This document shows positions 13,435 to 20,636 of a DNA stretch of 27,138 nucleotides, in pieces. The stretch comes from Micavibrio sp. UBA1672 (lineage in GTDB: Bacteria; Pseudomonadota; Alphaproteobacteria; Micavibrionales; Micavibrionaceae). The DNA is taken from NCBI GenBank assembly GCA_002320665.1, contig DCKO01000018.1, positions 1 through 27,138 of the forward strand. Direction: 5' to 3'. Numbering within the stretch: position 1 is the stretch's first letter; every line of letters begins with the position of its first letter. Position numbers and translations under genes: made by a program. The notes beneath the pieces were generated by a model that saw only the letters and a program-made list of their open reading frames with translations, was not told where the DNA came from and ran no database searches.

Positions 13435-14139
13435 ATGATAGATATTTATCACACGCCGCCACTCCTCATGATTTTTTGTGCCATGAGCGCCATGACTTTT
13501 ATTGTTGCCGCTTTGGGCTGGGTTGTGATCGCAGGTATTACCAAAGATAGTTCGGATGTAAAGTCCTTAGGGTTCTTTATCTGGTACGCACAAATCCTGA
13601 ATCTGACAGTGATTATGGCTTTTTCGGCTTTTGTTACCGTTTATGACTCATTAAGCGGGTATGGAGATATAACGGTTATAGGCGAAGTCTTGGTTCTTGC
13701 ACTGATTTTATGCGCGTATATCATTTATGGACACAAGACAAAGACGTCAATATTCAAAGGTATCTGGAAAAGTATTAAAAATTCAGCCCTGTTAGTTTTG
13801 TTTTGCCTCGGTGCTTGGGGCGTAACACTGGCCTTTGGCTGGTCATTGGGGGCATTACTCTACATAGTGACAGGTCCGAATCCATCTCAGGATTTAGGAA
13901 TTTTAGCCCCTTTTATCACTGGTATGATGTGGAATGCTCCGATTTTGATCTTCTATCTCTATTTCAAGAAGCAGGAAAAGGTATCTTCTCATCTCGAAAA
14001 TGTTAAGCTTCATAATGTATTATGGCCGGTTCTGCTGGCTTATCTGGTGCTGATTTTACCGCTTTTTATCCAACATGTCGCCAACTCCGACCATTGGCGT
14101 GAAATGCAGGCATCAAAGCCTCTGACAAAAAAGATTTAA
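13435..14139 (+). CDS. Six-helix inner-membrane protein, unknown function
   Basis: I do not recognise this 234-residue protein. It has about six hydrophobic segments (near residues 9-35, 45-70, 79-99, 117-146, 152-176 and 194-215), separated by short polar loops, the most basic being GHKTKTSIFKGIWKS (about 99-113). It ends in a short basic tail (KPLTKKI). No catalytic motif or signal peptide stands out. The start at 13435 lacks a clear ribosome binding site; ATG at 13468 (MIFCAMSAM) is an alternative that keeps most of the first helix. It lies between ssrA and sspB, 86 bases before the latter. Nothing links it to tagging beyond position. Confidence 0.7.
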   Translation: MIDIYHTPPLLMIFCAMSAMTFIVAALGWVVIAGITKDSSDVKSLGFFIWYAQILNLTVIMAFSAFVTVYDSLSGYGDITVIGEVLVLALILCAYIIYGHKTKTSIFKGIWKSIKNSALLVLFCLGAWGVTLAFGWSLGALLYIVTGPNPSQDLGILAPFITGMMWNAPILIFYLYFKKQEKVSSHLENVKLHNVLWPVLLAYLVLILPLFIQHVANSDHWREMQASKPLTKKI

Positions 14140-14225
14140 GCTGTTAATATTTTTTGAAGGTATAAATGTTAAAAAAGCTCTTTCGGTTCTTGATTTCAGG
14201 ACCATATATTTGCGAAAAGTAATCT

Positions 14226-14729
14226 ATGATGAATGAAGACGAGTTTCTAAGATATGACAAAATGGTAGAGGCCGCCCTGAGAGGTGTGGTCAAACGTGCT
14301 GTTGAAGAGGTTATGGAGCATGGCCTTTTAGGCGATCACCATTTCTATATCACTTTTATTACCGAATATCCGGGCGTAAAAATACCTGATTACCTGCGCG
14401 AGCGTTATCCGGGCGAGATGACCATTGTCCTGCAATATCAGTTTTCCGATCTGGCGATCAAAAATGAGTGTCTGGAAGTTACGCTATCCTTTAATAACGT
14501 GCCGGAAAACCTTGTTATTCCTTTATCTGCAATCAGCATCTTTGCCGATCCTTCTGTGAACTTCGCCCTGCAATTCCAGCCCTTGGAAGAGGAAATGTCA
14601 GAAGAGGAAGCGCTCCTGAATGAGCTTGAAGATGATGACGGGCCAGATGATGATGGTGGCGGCAGATCAAAAAGTGGTGATGATAAAACTGGCGAAGTTA
14701 TATCACTCGATAATTTCCGTAAGAAATAA
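14226..14729 (+). CDS. sspB: SspB, ClpXP adaptor for tmRNA-tagged proteins
   Basis: The 167-residue protein matches the alphaproteobacterial SspB type. An N-terminal helix (DEFLRYDKMVEAALRGVVKR) is followed by the SspB barrel with DHHFYITFITEYPGV, IPDYLRERYPGEMTIVLQYQF and the LEVTLSFNNVPENLVIPLSAI strand pair. A flexible acidic linker (about residues 120-155) comes next, and the C-terminal VISLDNFRKK is the short motif by which SspB docks on ClpX. By family knowledge it binds the ssrA tag and delivers tagged proteins to ClpXP in the cytosol. The start may be either of two adjacent ATGs (14226 or 14229). It lies about 0.8 kb downstream of ssrA, so substrate tag and adaptor are neighbours. The next gene follows after 12 bases. 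Confidence 0.9.
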   Translation: MMNEDEFLRYDKMVEAALRGVVKRAVEEVMEHGLLGDHHFYITFITEYPGVKIPDYLRERYPGEMTIVLQYQFSDLAIKNECLEVTLSFNNVPENLVIPLSAISIFADPSVNFALQFQPLEEEMSEEEALLNELEDDDGPDDDGGGRSKSGDDKTGEVISLDNFRKK

Positions 14730-14741
14730 TAGTTTCTCGAC

Positions 14742-15653
14742 ATGATTTGGACACCCGAAGCTGCGCTAAACCGAGATCCGTATAAGGTTCTCCTGAAACG
14801 GGGTGAGTTTATCGATGAAAGCCGTGATAGTCGGCCAGTTCCTTATAAAATCTATTACCCATCAGATTATGACCAAGCTATCAAAGCACCGGTTATCATC
14901 TGGTCGCATGGCTTTGGCGGCAATCGTGACGGCGCGTCCTTTATATCGCGCTATGTGGCCTCGCATGGCTATGTGATTGTCCATTTAACCCATCTCGGCA
15001 CAGATAGCAGCCTGTGGGAGGGCAAAGAAGGGCATCCTTGGGATATACTGCGCAAAGCAAAAATCAGCCGTGAGACCACACTAAACCGTATGTATGACGT
15101 GCCTTTTGCTCTGGATCAACTAGAGCACTGGGCGCAGGAAAACCCTGATGTCGGGCAGATCATGGATATGGGGAACATCGGCATGTCCGGTCATTCCTTT
15201 GGCGCGATGACCACACAAGTCATGGCGGGGATGAAATTTCCCGATCACAGCAAAGAATTAAAAGATATGCGTGATAAGCGAATCAGGGCCGGAATACTCT
15301 ACAGCCCCGTACCGATAGGTCATATTACGGATGAAAAACCGGAGCTTGTGTACGGCCCGATCTCTATTCCTTTGTTGCATATGACAGGCACGGATGATGA
15401 TTCGCCCCTTGATGGCTATGACTACACATACCGCCTAGTGATACACGAACATAGCGGCCATCCAGAAAAATATCTGCATATCCTGCAAGATGGTGATCAT
15501 ATGGTCTATAACGGCACGCGCGGTAAGCTCGGTGTGAATCCCAACCGTGAAATCCATGAAGAGGAAATTATGGTCAAATCTCTGGCCTTCTGGGAGGGGT
15601 ACCTGAAGGACGAATCCCACGCGATAGATTATCTGAAATCACAGGGGCTGTAG
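14742..15653 (+). CDS. Alpha/beta hydrolase, PAF-acetylhydrolase/dienelactone-like
   Basis: The 303-residue protein shows the alpha/beta-hydrolase order: VIIWSHGFGGN (residues 51-61, oxyanion loop), the nucleophile elbow MSGHSFGAM with Ser152, a likely acidic residue in the TGTDDDSP segment, and the catalytic histidine in QDGDHMVY near 249. The long insertion between HGFGG and GHSFG and the overall layout recall predicted dienelactone hydrolases and platelet-activating-factor acetylhydrolase-like enzymes. The substrate is unknown. No signal peptide is visible, so it is probably cytoplasmic. It starts 12 bases after sspB and may be co-transcribed with it, though I see no functional link. Two palindromic elements follow the stop. 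Confidence 0.82.
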   Translation: MIWTPEAALNRDPYKVLLKRGEFIDESRDSRPVPYKIYYPSDYDQAIKAPVIIWSHGFGGNRDGASFISRYVASHGYVIVHLTHLGTDSSLWEGKEGHPWDILRKAKISRETTLNRMYDVPFALDQLEHWAQENPDVGQIMDMGNIGMSGHSFGAMTTQVMAGMKFPDHSKELKDMRDKRIRAGILYSPVPIGHITDEKPELVYGPISIPLLHMTGTDDDSPLDGYDYTYRLVIHEHSGHPEKYLHILQDGDHMVYNGTRGKLGVNPNREIHEEEIMVKSLAFWEGYLKDESHAIDYLKSQGL

Positions 15654-15676
15654 TTGCTGGCATGGCTCTTCTTGTC

Positions 15677-15718
15677 ATGCCCGCCCCTGCTTTCGCAGGG
15701 ATAAACTCCGGCGGGCAT
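15677..15718. repeat. Palindromic intergenic element 1
   Basis: A two-step palindrome: outer ATGCCCGC (15677-15684) pairs with GCGGGCAT (15711-15718). Inner CCCTGC (15685-15690) pairs with GCAGGG (15695-15700) around TTTC. The form is that of the small dispersed GTCAT-CCCGC repeats common between bacterial genes. Only 24 bases after a stop codon, it may also end transcription of the sspB-hydrolase unit. Confidence 0.65.
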
Positions 15719-15796
15719 CCGGTAAAACACATCAGGACAAAAAATCTAACCAAAGCAAGCATGTGCAGCAAAAACGAGCGCAGGTTTGCGCTAAAA

Positions 15797-15890
15797 CGTC
15801 ATCGCCTGAATCTGTGAAACAGATTTTAGGGCGATCCAAAAATAAAATGGACTCCCTTAGAACTACCTGACGGCAATTCAGGGGATGACG
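15797..15890. repeat. Palindromic intergenic element 2
   Basis: CGTCATC (15797-15803) and GATGACG (15884-15890) form the ends of a 94-base element. Inside, ATCGCC/GGCGAT and AATCTG/CAGATT make a stepped hairpin (15801-15835, loop TGAAA). A smaller CCTGA/TCAGG hairpin lies near the right end. The CGTCATC...GATGACG ends resemble MITE-like or BIME-like repeats, and element 1 may be a relative. Confidence 0.55.
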
Positions 15891-15983
15891 GTCTATTTTC
15901 TTATATAACGCGCTGTGACTTCGTCTGTGTCCGCTGTGGTAAAAATAAACGAGGGTATTTGTGCTAATTCGCGGTAATAATCA

Positions 15984-16012
15984 TTGACAAAATATGAATA
16001 AAATCCTATTAT
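15984..16012 (+). promoter_or_regulatory. Near-consensus sigma-70 promoter with no evident gene
   Basis: A consensus TTGACA (15984-15989), a 17-base spacer and TATTAT (16007-16012) predict a start near 16019. Any ORF beginning at 16013 would start before this point. What follows is a short stretch and then a hairpin with a T-rich run. Confidence 0.65.
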
Positions 16013-16018
16013 ATGCAC

Positions 16019-16080
16019 ATGTTTATGTTTATCACACAGAAAAACCCACCATTTTACACTCTGAGTGTAATGTTTTTATT
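16019..16080 (+). ncRNA. Candidate small RNA
   Basis: The unit predicted from the promoter above is about 60 bases. It ends in TTACACT-CTG-AGTGTAA (16054-16070), a perfect 7-pair hairpin, followed by TGTTTTTATT. Promoter plus short body plus intrinsic-terminator-like end is the layout of a small RNA. The hairpin could instead be a dyad operator or an attenuator. No family is recognised. Confidence 0.4.
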
Positions 16081-16298
16081 TGGCCAAAAATATGTCCAGT
16101 ACTTTTTAAAACGCCCAAACGAACTATACAAAATGAGCCGCGCAGAAAAAAAAGTGCAAAACGAACTATACAGATTGGGGGTAACGAAAAAAAATCTGAC
16201 ATTCAAACTAGACAAACCAATGGAGCCGTAAAGAATGGTAATTAAACCGAATGGATGGAGTTACCGAATAAAAACAAAGGCTCAAGTGGTGGTTTGGC
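16081..16298. other. AT-rich stretch with a direct repeat, no convincing gene
   Basis: This segment lies before the convergent CDGSH gene. The 14-base sequence AAACGAACTATACA occurs at 16117-16130 and again at 16159-16172, 42 bases apart. Two overlapping small reading frames cross it (ends at 16231 and 16245). Both are lysine-rich with no recognisable domain, and their starts lack ribosome binding sites. A 24-codon frame at 16235-16309 is equally unsupported. Confidence 0.4.
16117..16172. repeat. 14-bp direct repeat pair
   Basis: AAACGAACTATACA is present twice with a 42-base period (16117-16130 and 16159-16172). Function is unknown. Confidence 0.7.
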
Positions 16299-16550
16299 TT
16301 ATATTTTAGAATGCGTCCCATCACAAAACGGCAACTTGCCGGAGCGCTTACACTGGCACAGCCATGCTTTACCCGTTTTTTCCGCCGTAAACTTCATCGA
16401 TTTCAGACCGGAATCTGTTTTCTTATGCGCACCATCACAAAAGGGCTGGTTGGCTGAAAGGCCGCAGGTGCAAAACCAGTAATCCTTGCCTTCTTCCAAT
16501 TCAACGCAGGCAGATGCTTTGGCGGCTATCTTTGGTAACTCTTCGCTCAT
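16299..16550 (-). CDS. Two-cluster CDGSH iron-sulfur protein
   Basis: This 83-residue protein contains two complete CDGSH motifs. The first is CTCGLSANQPFCDGAH, with ligands C27, C29, C38 and H42. The second is CQCKRSGKLPFCDGTH, with C65, C67, C76 and H80. Each 3-Cys-1-His set holds a [2Fe-2S] cluster in this family, which is linked to iron, sulfur and redox handling. There is no signal peptide or membrane helix, so it is a soluble cytoplasmic protein of the tandem bacterial type rather than mitoNEET. It lies 20 bases downstream of acs on the same strand and is the last gene of the tsaD-gpsA-acs operon. Confidence 0.9.
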   Translation of the reverse strand: MSEELPKIAAKASACVELEEGKDYWFCTCGLSANQPFCDGAHKKTDSGLKSMKFTAEKTGKAWLCQCKRSGKLPFCDGTHSKI

Positions 16551-16570
16551 AACTGCATTTCTCCCGTTTT

Positions 16571-18511
16571 CTATAGGCCGGATTTACGTTTCTCGATCAA
16601 CTCAACCACCACGGACGGATCTGCCAATGTTGATGTATCACCCAACTCTTCGAATTCCTTCGCCGCAATTTTACGCAAAATCCGGCGCATAATCTTGCCC
16701 GAACGCGTCTTCGGCAGGGCAGGGGCAAACAGGACAATATCAGGCGTTGCGATCGGCCCGATAATCTTGCGTACCAATTGGATAATCTCGGGTTTCAGGT
16801 CATTTTCCGATTTATTACAGCTCTGACGCGGCGTAACATAAGCAAAAATCCCTTGCCCCTTGATCTCATGTGCAAAACCCACAACCGCACTCTCTGCAAT
16901 ATCCGGATGCTGGTTAATCGCCTCTTCAATCTCGGCAGTCCCCATACGATGCCCCGAGACATTCAAAACATCATCCATACGCCCTGTGATCCTGTAATTA
17001 CCGTCTTTATCACGATGCGCCCCATCACCAGTGAAGTAATACCCTTTATAGTCAGAGAAATAAGTCTGCTCGAAGCGCTCGGGGTTGTTATAAACCCCGC
17101 GCATTTGTCCAGGCCACGAATCAGCAATGCACAGCGCTCCTTCCGCATCACCTTCCAGTGCCTTGCCGTCACTATCCAACAGGGCCAGCTTGCAACCAAA
17201 GAACGGCTTTTGCGCCCAGCCCGGCTTAAGATCAAAGCTCACCAGCGGTGTAATAACATGTCCGCCAGTTTCAGTTTGCCACCACGTATCAATGATCGGG
17301 CAGCGGCTTTCGCCAACGGTTTTGTAATACCACTCCCACGCTTCCAGATTAATAGGCTCACCCACTGTACCCAAAACCCGCAAGGATTTGCGGCTGGTCT
17401 TGGTGACATAATCATCACCCTCACGCAGCAGAGCACGAATCGCCGTCGGCGCGGTATAGAATATATTGACCTTATGCTTATCCACCACCAGCCAGAAGCG
17501 AGAAGCGTCGGGATAGCTCGGCACGCCTTCAAAAACCACAGAGATCGCCGCATTAGCCAGCGGCCCATAGACAATATAACTATGCCCCGTAATCCAGCCT
17601 ACATCCGCCGTACACCAATAAACATCACCCGGACGATAATCAAACACATACTCATGGGTCAAACTGGCATAAACCATATAGCCACCTGTCGTATGAAGTA
17701 CGCCTTTGGGCTTACCTGTCGAGCCAGATGTGTATAGAATAAAGAGCGGATCCTCCGCGTTCATTTCCTCGCAAGGCGCTTCTGTTTCCTGAATATCAAC
17801 AAGCTCGTGCCACCACACATCGTGTTTCTCATTCCAGTTAATATCGCCGCCAGTGCGCTTGAGCACCAAAACCGTATGCACATTAATACAGCTCTTGAGC
17901 GCCTCATCTGTATTAGATTTCAGTGGAATTGTCTTGGCGCCGCGATAGGCCTCATCAGCAGTAATAACAATATTCGCCCCGCAATCCAGAATTCTATCCT
18001 TCAGAGCATTAGGTGAAAAACCGCCAAAGACTACAGAGTGAATCGCCCCGATCCGCGCGCAAGCTAGCATCGCGTAAACCGCCTCGCACACCATCGGCAT
18101 ATAGATAATCACGCGATCACCTTTTTCTACACCGCGGCTTTTCAGGGCGTTTGCAAGCTGGCAAACATGGCTTTTTAACTCACCATAGGTAACCTTGAAG
18201 CTCTCATTCGGATCATTACCTTCGAAGATCAGCGCCGTAGAATTGGCTTTCTCCGGTAAATGTCTGTCCACACAGTTATAACAAGCATTCAACACGCCAT
18301 CTTCATACCATTTTATCGAAACAGGCGATTTAAAGCTCGTATTCTTGATCTTGGTTGGCGTTTTGTACCAATCCAGACGCTCCGCCATCTTGCCCCAGAA
18401 AACCTCGGGCTCTTCGATAGATTGCTGATATAGCCTCTTATAATCCGCTTTTGAAACCTTGGCTTGTGTTTCTGTTTCTTCTGATGGTTTATAAATACTT
18501 TGTGCGCTCAT
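16571..18511 (-). CDS. acs: Acetyl-CoA synthetase (AMP-forming)
   Basis: At 646 residues this is full family length. It converts acetate, ATP and CoA to acetyl-CoA through acetyl-AMP in the cytosol. The phosphate-binding loop YTSGSTGKPKG lies near 258-270, then TWWQTETGGH, YFTGDGAHRDKDGNYRITGR with the hinge aspartate, and PKTRSGK with K606, the lysine that is reversibly acetylated to switch the enzyme off. SVVFGGFSPNALKDRI is the usual Acs segment. The start is supported by AAGGGA upstream. It begins nine bases after gpsA and is followed by the CDGSH gene. A Pat-type acetyltransferase or CobB deacetylase gene is not in the window. Confidence 0.97.
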   Translation of the reverse strand: MSAQSIYKPSEETETQAKVSKADYKRLYQQSIEEPEVFWGKMAERLDWYKTPTKIKNTSFKSPVSIKWYEDGVLNACYNCVDRHLPEKANSTALIFEGNDPNESFKVTYGELKSHVCQLANALKSRGVEKGDRVIIYMPMVCEAVYAMLACARIGAIHSVVFGGFSPNALKDRILDCGANIVITADEAYRGAKTIPLKSNTDEALKSCINVHTVLVLKRTGGDINWNEKHDVWWHELVDIQETEAPCEEMNAEDPLFILYTSGSTGKPKGVLHTTGGYMVYASLTHEYVFDYRPGDVYWCTADVGWITGHSYIVYGPLANAAISVVFEGVPSYPDASRFWLVVDKHKVNIFYTAPTAIRALLREGDDYVTKTSRKSLRVLGTVGEPINLEAWEWYYKTVGESRCPIIDTWWQTETGGHVITPLVSFDLKPGWAQKPFFGCKLALLDSDGKALEGDAEGALCIADSWPGQMRGVYNNPERFEQTYFSDYKGYYFTGDGAHRDKDGNYRITGRMDDVLNVSGHRMGTAEIEEAINQHPDIAESAVVGFAHEIKGQGIFAYVTPRQSCNKSENDLKPEIIQLVRKIIGPIATPDIVLFAPALPKTRSGKIMRRILRKIAAKEFEELGDTSTLADPSVVVELIEKRKSGL

Positions 18512-18520
18512 GGCGTTCCC

Positions 18521-19528
18521 TTAAAATTCTGTTTCATCCTTAACTTCTCGATTCAACATATCTTCAAGCATATCGTCAATAGACAGCTCACCATGCAGGC
18601 AATTATTCACAGCCTGTGAAATTGGCATATCCACGCCATGCTTTCTCGCCAGACTTATAGCTGTCTCGGCAGTATGCACACCCTCGGAAAGTGACGATCC
18701 CTTCTTTTCCATGAGAGATTTTAAGGATTGGCCTTTTGATAGGGCTAACCCTAATGAGAAGTTACGAGATTGTTCGGAAGAGCAGGTGAGCATCAAATCG
18801 CCAATACCACACAATCCCATAAACGTTTCGGGTTTCGCTCCCATCGAAATGCCTAATCGGCTAATTTCGGATAATCCACGCGTTACAAGGCTTGCTCTGG
18901 CACTTTCACCAAGGTTTAGGCCATGGGCAATGCCACAAGCAATGGCAATAACATTCTTGAAAGCCCCCGCAATTTGTGCGCCGATAATATCCGCACTGTA
19001 ATAGGGTCTAAAATAAGGCGCGGCAATTAGTTTTTGTAGGGTTTTGCCGGTTTTTTCATCCGCACAGGCCAATGTCGTACCAGCAGGAAGTCCTTTTGCA
19101 ATTTCCTTGGCAAAATTGGGGCCTGAAAGAATGGCAACAGCCATGCCGGGTAATATATCCTCGACAACATCGCTCAGCAGCTTTTCCGTTGATGTCTCGA
19201 TCCCCTTGGAGCATAAAACCAGAACGTGATCCTGCCTGATATGGGGTTTCATACTCTCTAAAATGCTTCTGAGGGCCTGAGCAGGTGTTACCATCAATAA
19301 AATTTGTGCATGTAAGGCAATTTCAAGGTCGTTGGTGGCGTTTATAGACTTGTTTAAGGCAATATCGCCCAAATAAGTCTTATTGCGCTGTATGGCGTTT
19401 ATTTCGGCAGCAAGGCCTCCTTCGCGGCACCAGAGAGTAATTTTTCGGTTATCATGGCTGCATACTTGTGCCAGAGCCGTGCCCCACGCCCCGCCGCCAA
19501 TAACACTGATTTTTGGTTCTAAACTCAT
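18521..19528 (-). CDS. gpsA: Glycerol-3-phosphate dehydrogenase [NAD(P)+]
   Basis: The 335-residue cytosolic enzyme reduces dihydroxyacetone phosphate to sn-glycerol 3-phosphate for phospholipid synthesis. The N-terminal Rossmann motif is VIGGGAWGTALA (residues 9-20). LSGPNFAKEIAKGLP is the conserved central signature. K191 in AFKNVIAIACGIAHG is the catalytic lysine, and FMGLCGIGDLMLTCSSEQSRN is the substrate-binding segment of the C-terminal domain. It starts seven bases after tsaD, an arrangement common in alphaproteobacteria, and precedes acs by nine bases. Confidence 0.97.
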   Translation of the reverse strand: MSLEPKISVIGGGAWGTALAQVCSHDNRKITLWCREGGLAAEINAIQRNKTYLGDIALNKSINATNDLEIALHAQILLMVTPAQALRSILESMKPHIRQDHVLVLCSKGIETSTEKLLSDVVEDILPGMAVAILSGPNFAKEIAKGLPAGTTLACADEKTGKTLQKLIAAPYFRPYYSADIIGAQIAGAFKNVIAIACGIAHGLNLGESARASLVTRGLSEISRLGISMGAKPETFMGLCGIGDLMLTCSSEQSRNFSLGLALSKGQSLKSLMEKKGSSLSEGVHTAETAISLARKHGVDMPISQAVNNCLHGELSIDDMLEDMLNREVKDETEF

Positions 19529-19535
19529 TTTATCC

Positions 19536-20612
19536 TCACGCTTTTACCCCTGCACCATGGCGGGCTTCGGCCCGTGGGTCAAGGGGCCAGCGCGGTTTGG
19601 CCTTGAAATCCAGTGGGCTGGTTTTCCCTGATCTCAGATTCTCCAAGCCTGCCCATGCGATCATAGCGCCGTTATCTCCGGTGAGTTTTAATGGTGGGGC
19701 GCAGAGTTCAAAATTATAGCTTGTTGCTAATTTATCCAATTTTGTCCGAATTGTTTGATTTGCAGATACGCCGCCACATACAACTAGTGTGGGGTTTATA
19801 GGTTTATACTCTGCTATAAAACGTTTCATGGCATTCTCAGAGCGATTAGCGAGTACTTCTGCGACGGTGTCCTGAAAAACATAGGCCAGATCAGCAATAT
19901 CCTTGGGGGCTAAATCACCTTCGGGCAGGTTATCAACATGGGTTCTGACGGCTGTTTTAAGGCCGGAGAAGGAAAAATCGCAGTTTTTATGCTGGGTCAT
20001 AGGTTTGGGAAGCGAAAATTTATCATATGCAGTAATTGGATTCTCAACGTTTTTAGCAATTTTCTCTAAATTCGGGCCGCCCGGATAGGGGAGGCCCATA
20101 AGCTTGGCGGATTTATCAAAGCATTCGCCAGCGGCATCGTCCAGCGTCGTGCCCCAGCGCTTGTAGATGCCAACATCCTCGGCCACCAAAATTTGCGTGT
20201 GCCCACCTGAAACGAGCAATACCAAATAAGGAAACGTCAGATTATCCGTTAATCTCGCCGTTAAAAGATGCCCCTCAAGGTGGTTGACAGCTAAAAAAGG
20301 AATATTCTGGGATGCTGCTATGGCTTTGGCGCTCATCATCCCGATCATCAGTCCGCCAATCAAGCCTGGCCCGCAGGTCGCCGCCACACCATCAAGGTCT
20401 GCTATTGTGAGGTTCGCATCAGATATTGCAGCCTTGATAATGCTATCCAGGTGCTCCATGTGCGCGCGCGCGGCGATCTCCGGCACGACGCCCCCAAAAA
20501 CTTCATGTTCTTTGAGTTGACTAAGCACAACATTAGAGAGTATTTCTCTCTTATCGTTAACGATGGCTGCGGCGGTTTCGTCGCAACTGGTTTCAATGCC
20601 AAGAATAATCAT
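19536..20612 (-). CDS. tsaD: tRNA N6-adenosine threonylcarbamoyltransferase
   Basis: The 358-residue protein transfers the threonylcarbamoyl group to A37 of ANN-decoding tRNAs, acting in the cytosol with TsaB and TsaE. It starts with the family opening MIILGIETSCDETAAAI, which fixes the start. The metal ligands are H111 and H115 (NHLEGHLL) and D313 in TGDNGAMIAWAG. SGGHTQILV and DDAAGECFDKSAKLMGLPYPGGP are the nucleotide- and substrate-binding segments. It is the first gene of the minus-strand operon and diverges from hemC with only 24 bases between the start codons. Confidence 0.97.
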   Translation of the reverse strand: MIILGIETSCDETAAAIVNDKREILSNVVLSQLKEHEVFGGVVPEIAARAHMEHLDSIIKAAISDANLTIADLDGVAATCGPGLIGGLMIGMMSAKAIAASQNIPFLAVNHLEGHLLTARLTDNLTFPYLVLLVSGGHTQILVAEDVGIYKRWGTTLDDAAGECFDKSAKLMGLPYPGGPNLEKIAKNVENPITAYDKFSLPKPMTQHKNCDFSFSGLKTAVRTHVDNLPEGDLAPKDIADLAYVFQDTVAEVLANRSENAMKRFIAEYKPINPTLVVCGGVSANQTIRTKLDKLATSYNFELCAPPLKLTGDNGAMIAWAGLENLRSGKTSPLDFKAKPRWPLDPRAEARHGAGVKA

Positions 20613-20636
20613 AGCTAATAGGTATAACCGAAGACC
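20613..20636. promoter_or_regulatory. 24-base divergent tsaD/hemC start region
   Basis: The gap contains GGTATAACC, which reads TATAAC on the plus strand (20623-20628) and TATACC on the minus strand. Each is about eight to ten bases from the start codon it faces. This would fit overlapping -10 boxes and very short or leaderless messages, but I see no good -35 box on either side and no ribosome binding site. Otherwise the promoters must lie inside the opposite coding sequences. Confidence 0.3.

Noticed and set aside
15994..16245. Two overlapping small ORFs (83 and 72 codons)
   Set aside because: Both start before or near the predicted transcription start, have no ribosome binding site, run through the hairpin and direct repeats, and show no recognisable domain.
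16778..17737. 319-codon plus-strand frame opposite acs
   Set aside because: It is antisense to a full-length conserved enzyme, with composition typical of a shadow frame.
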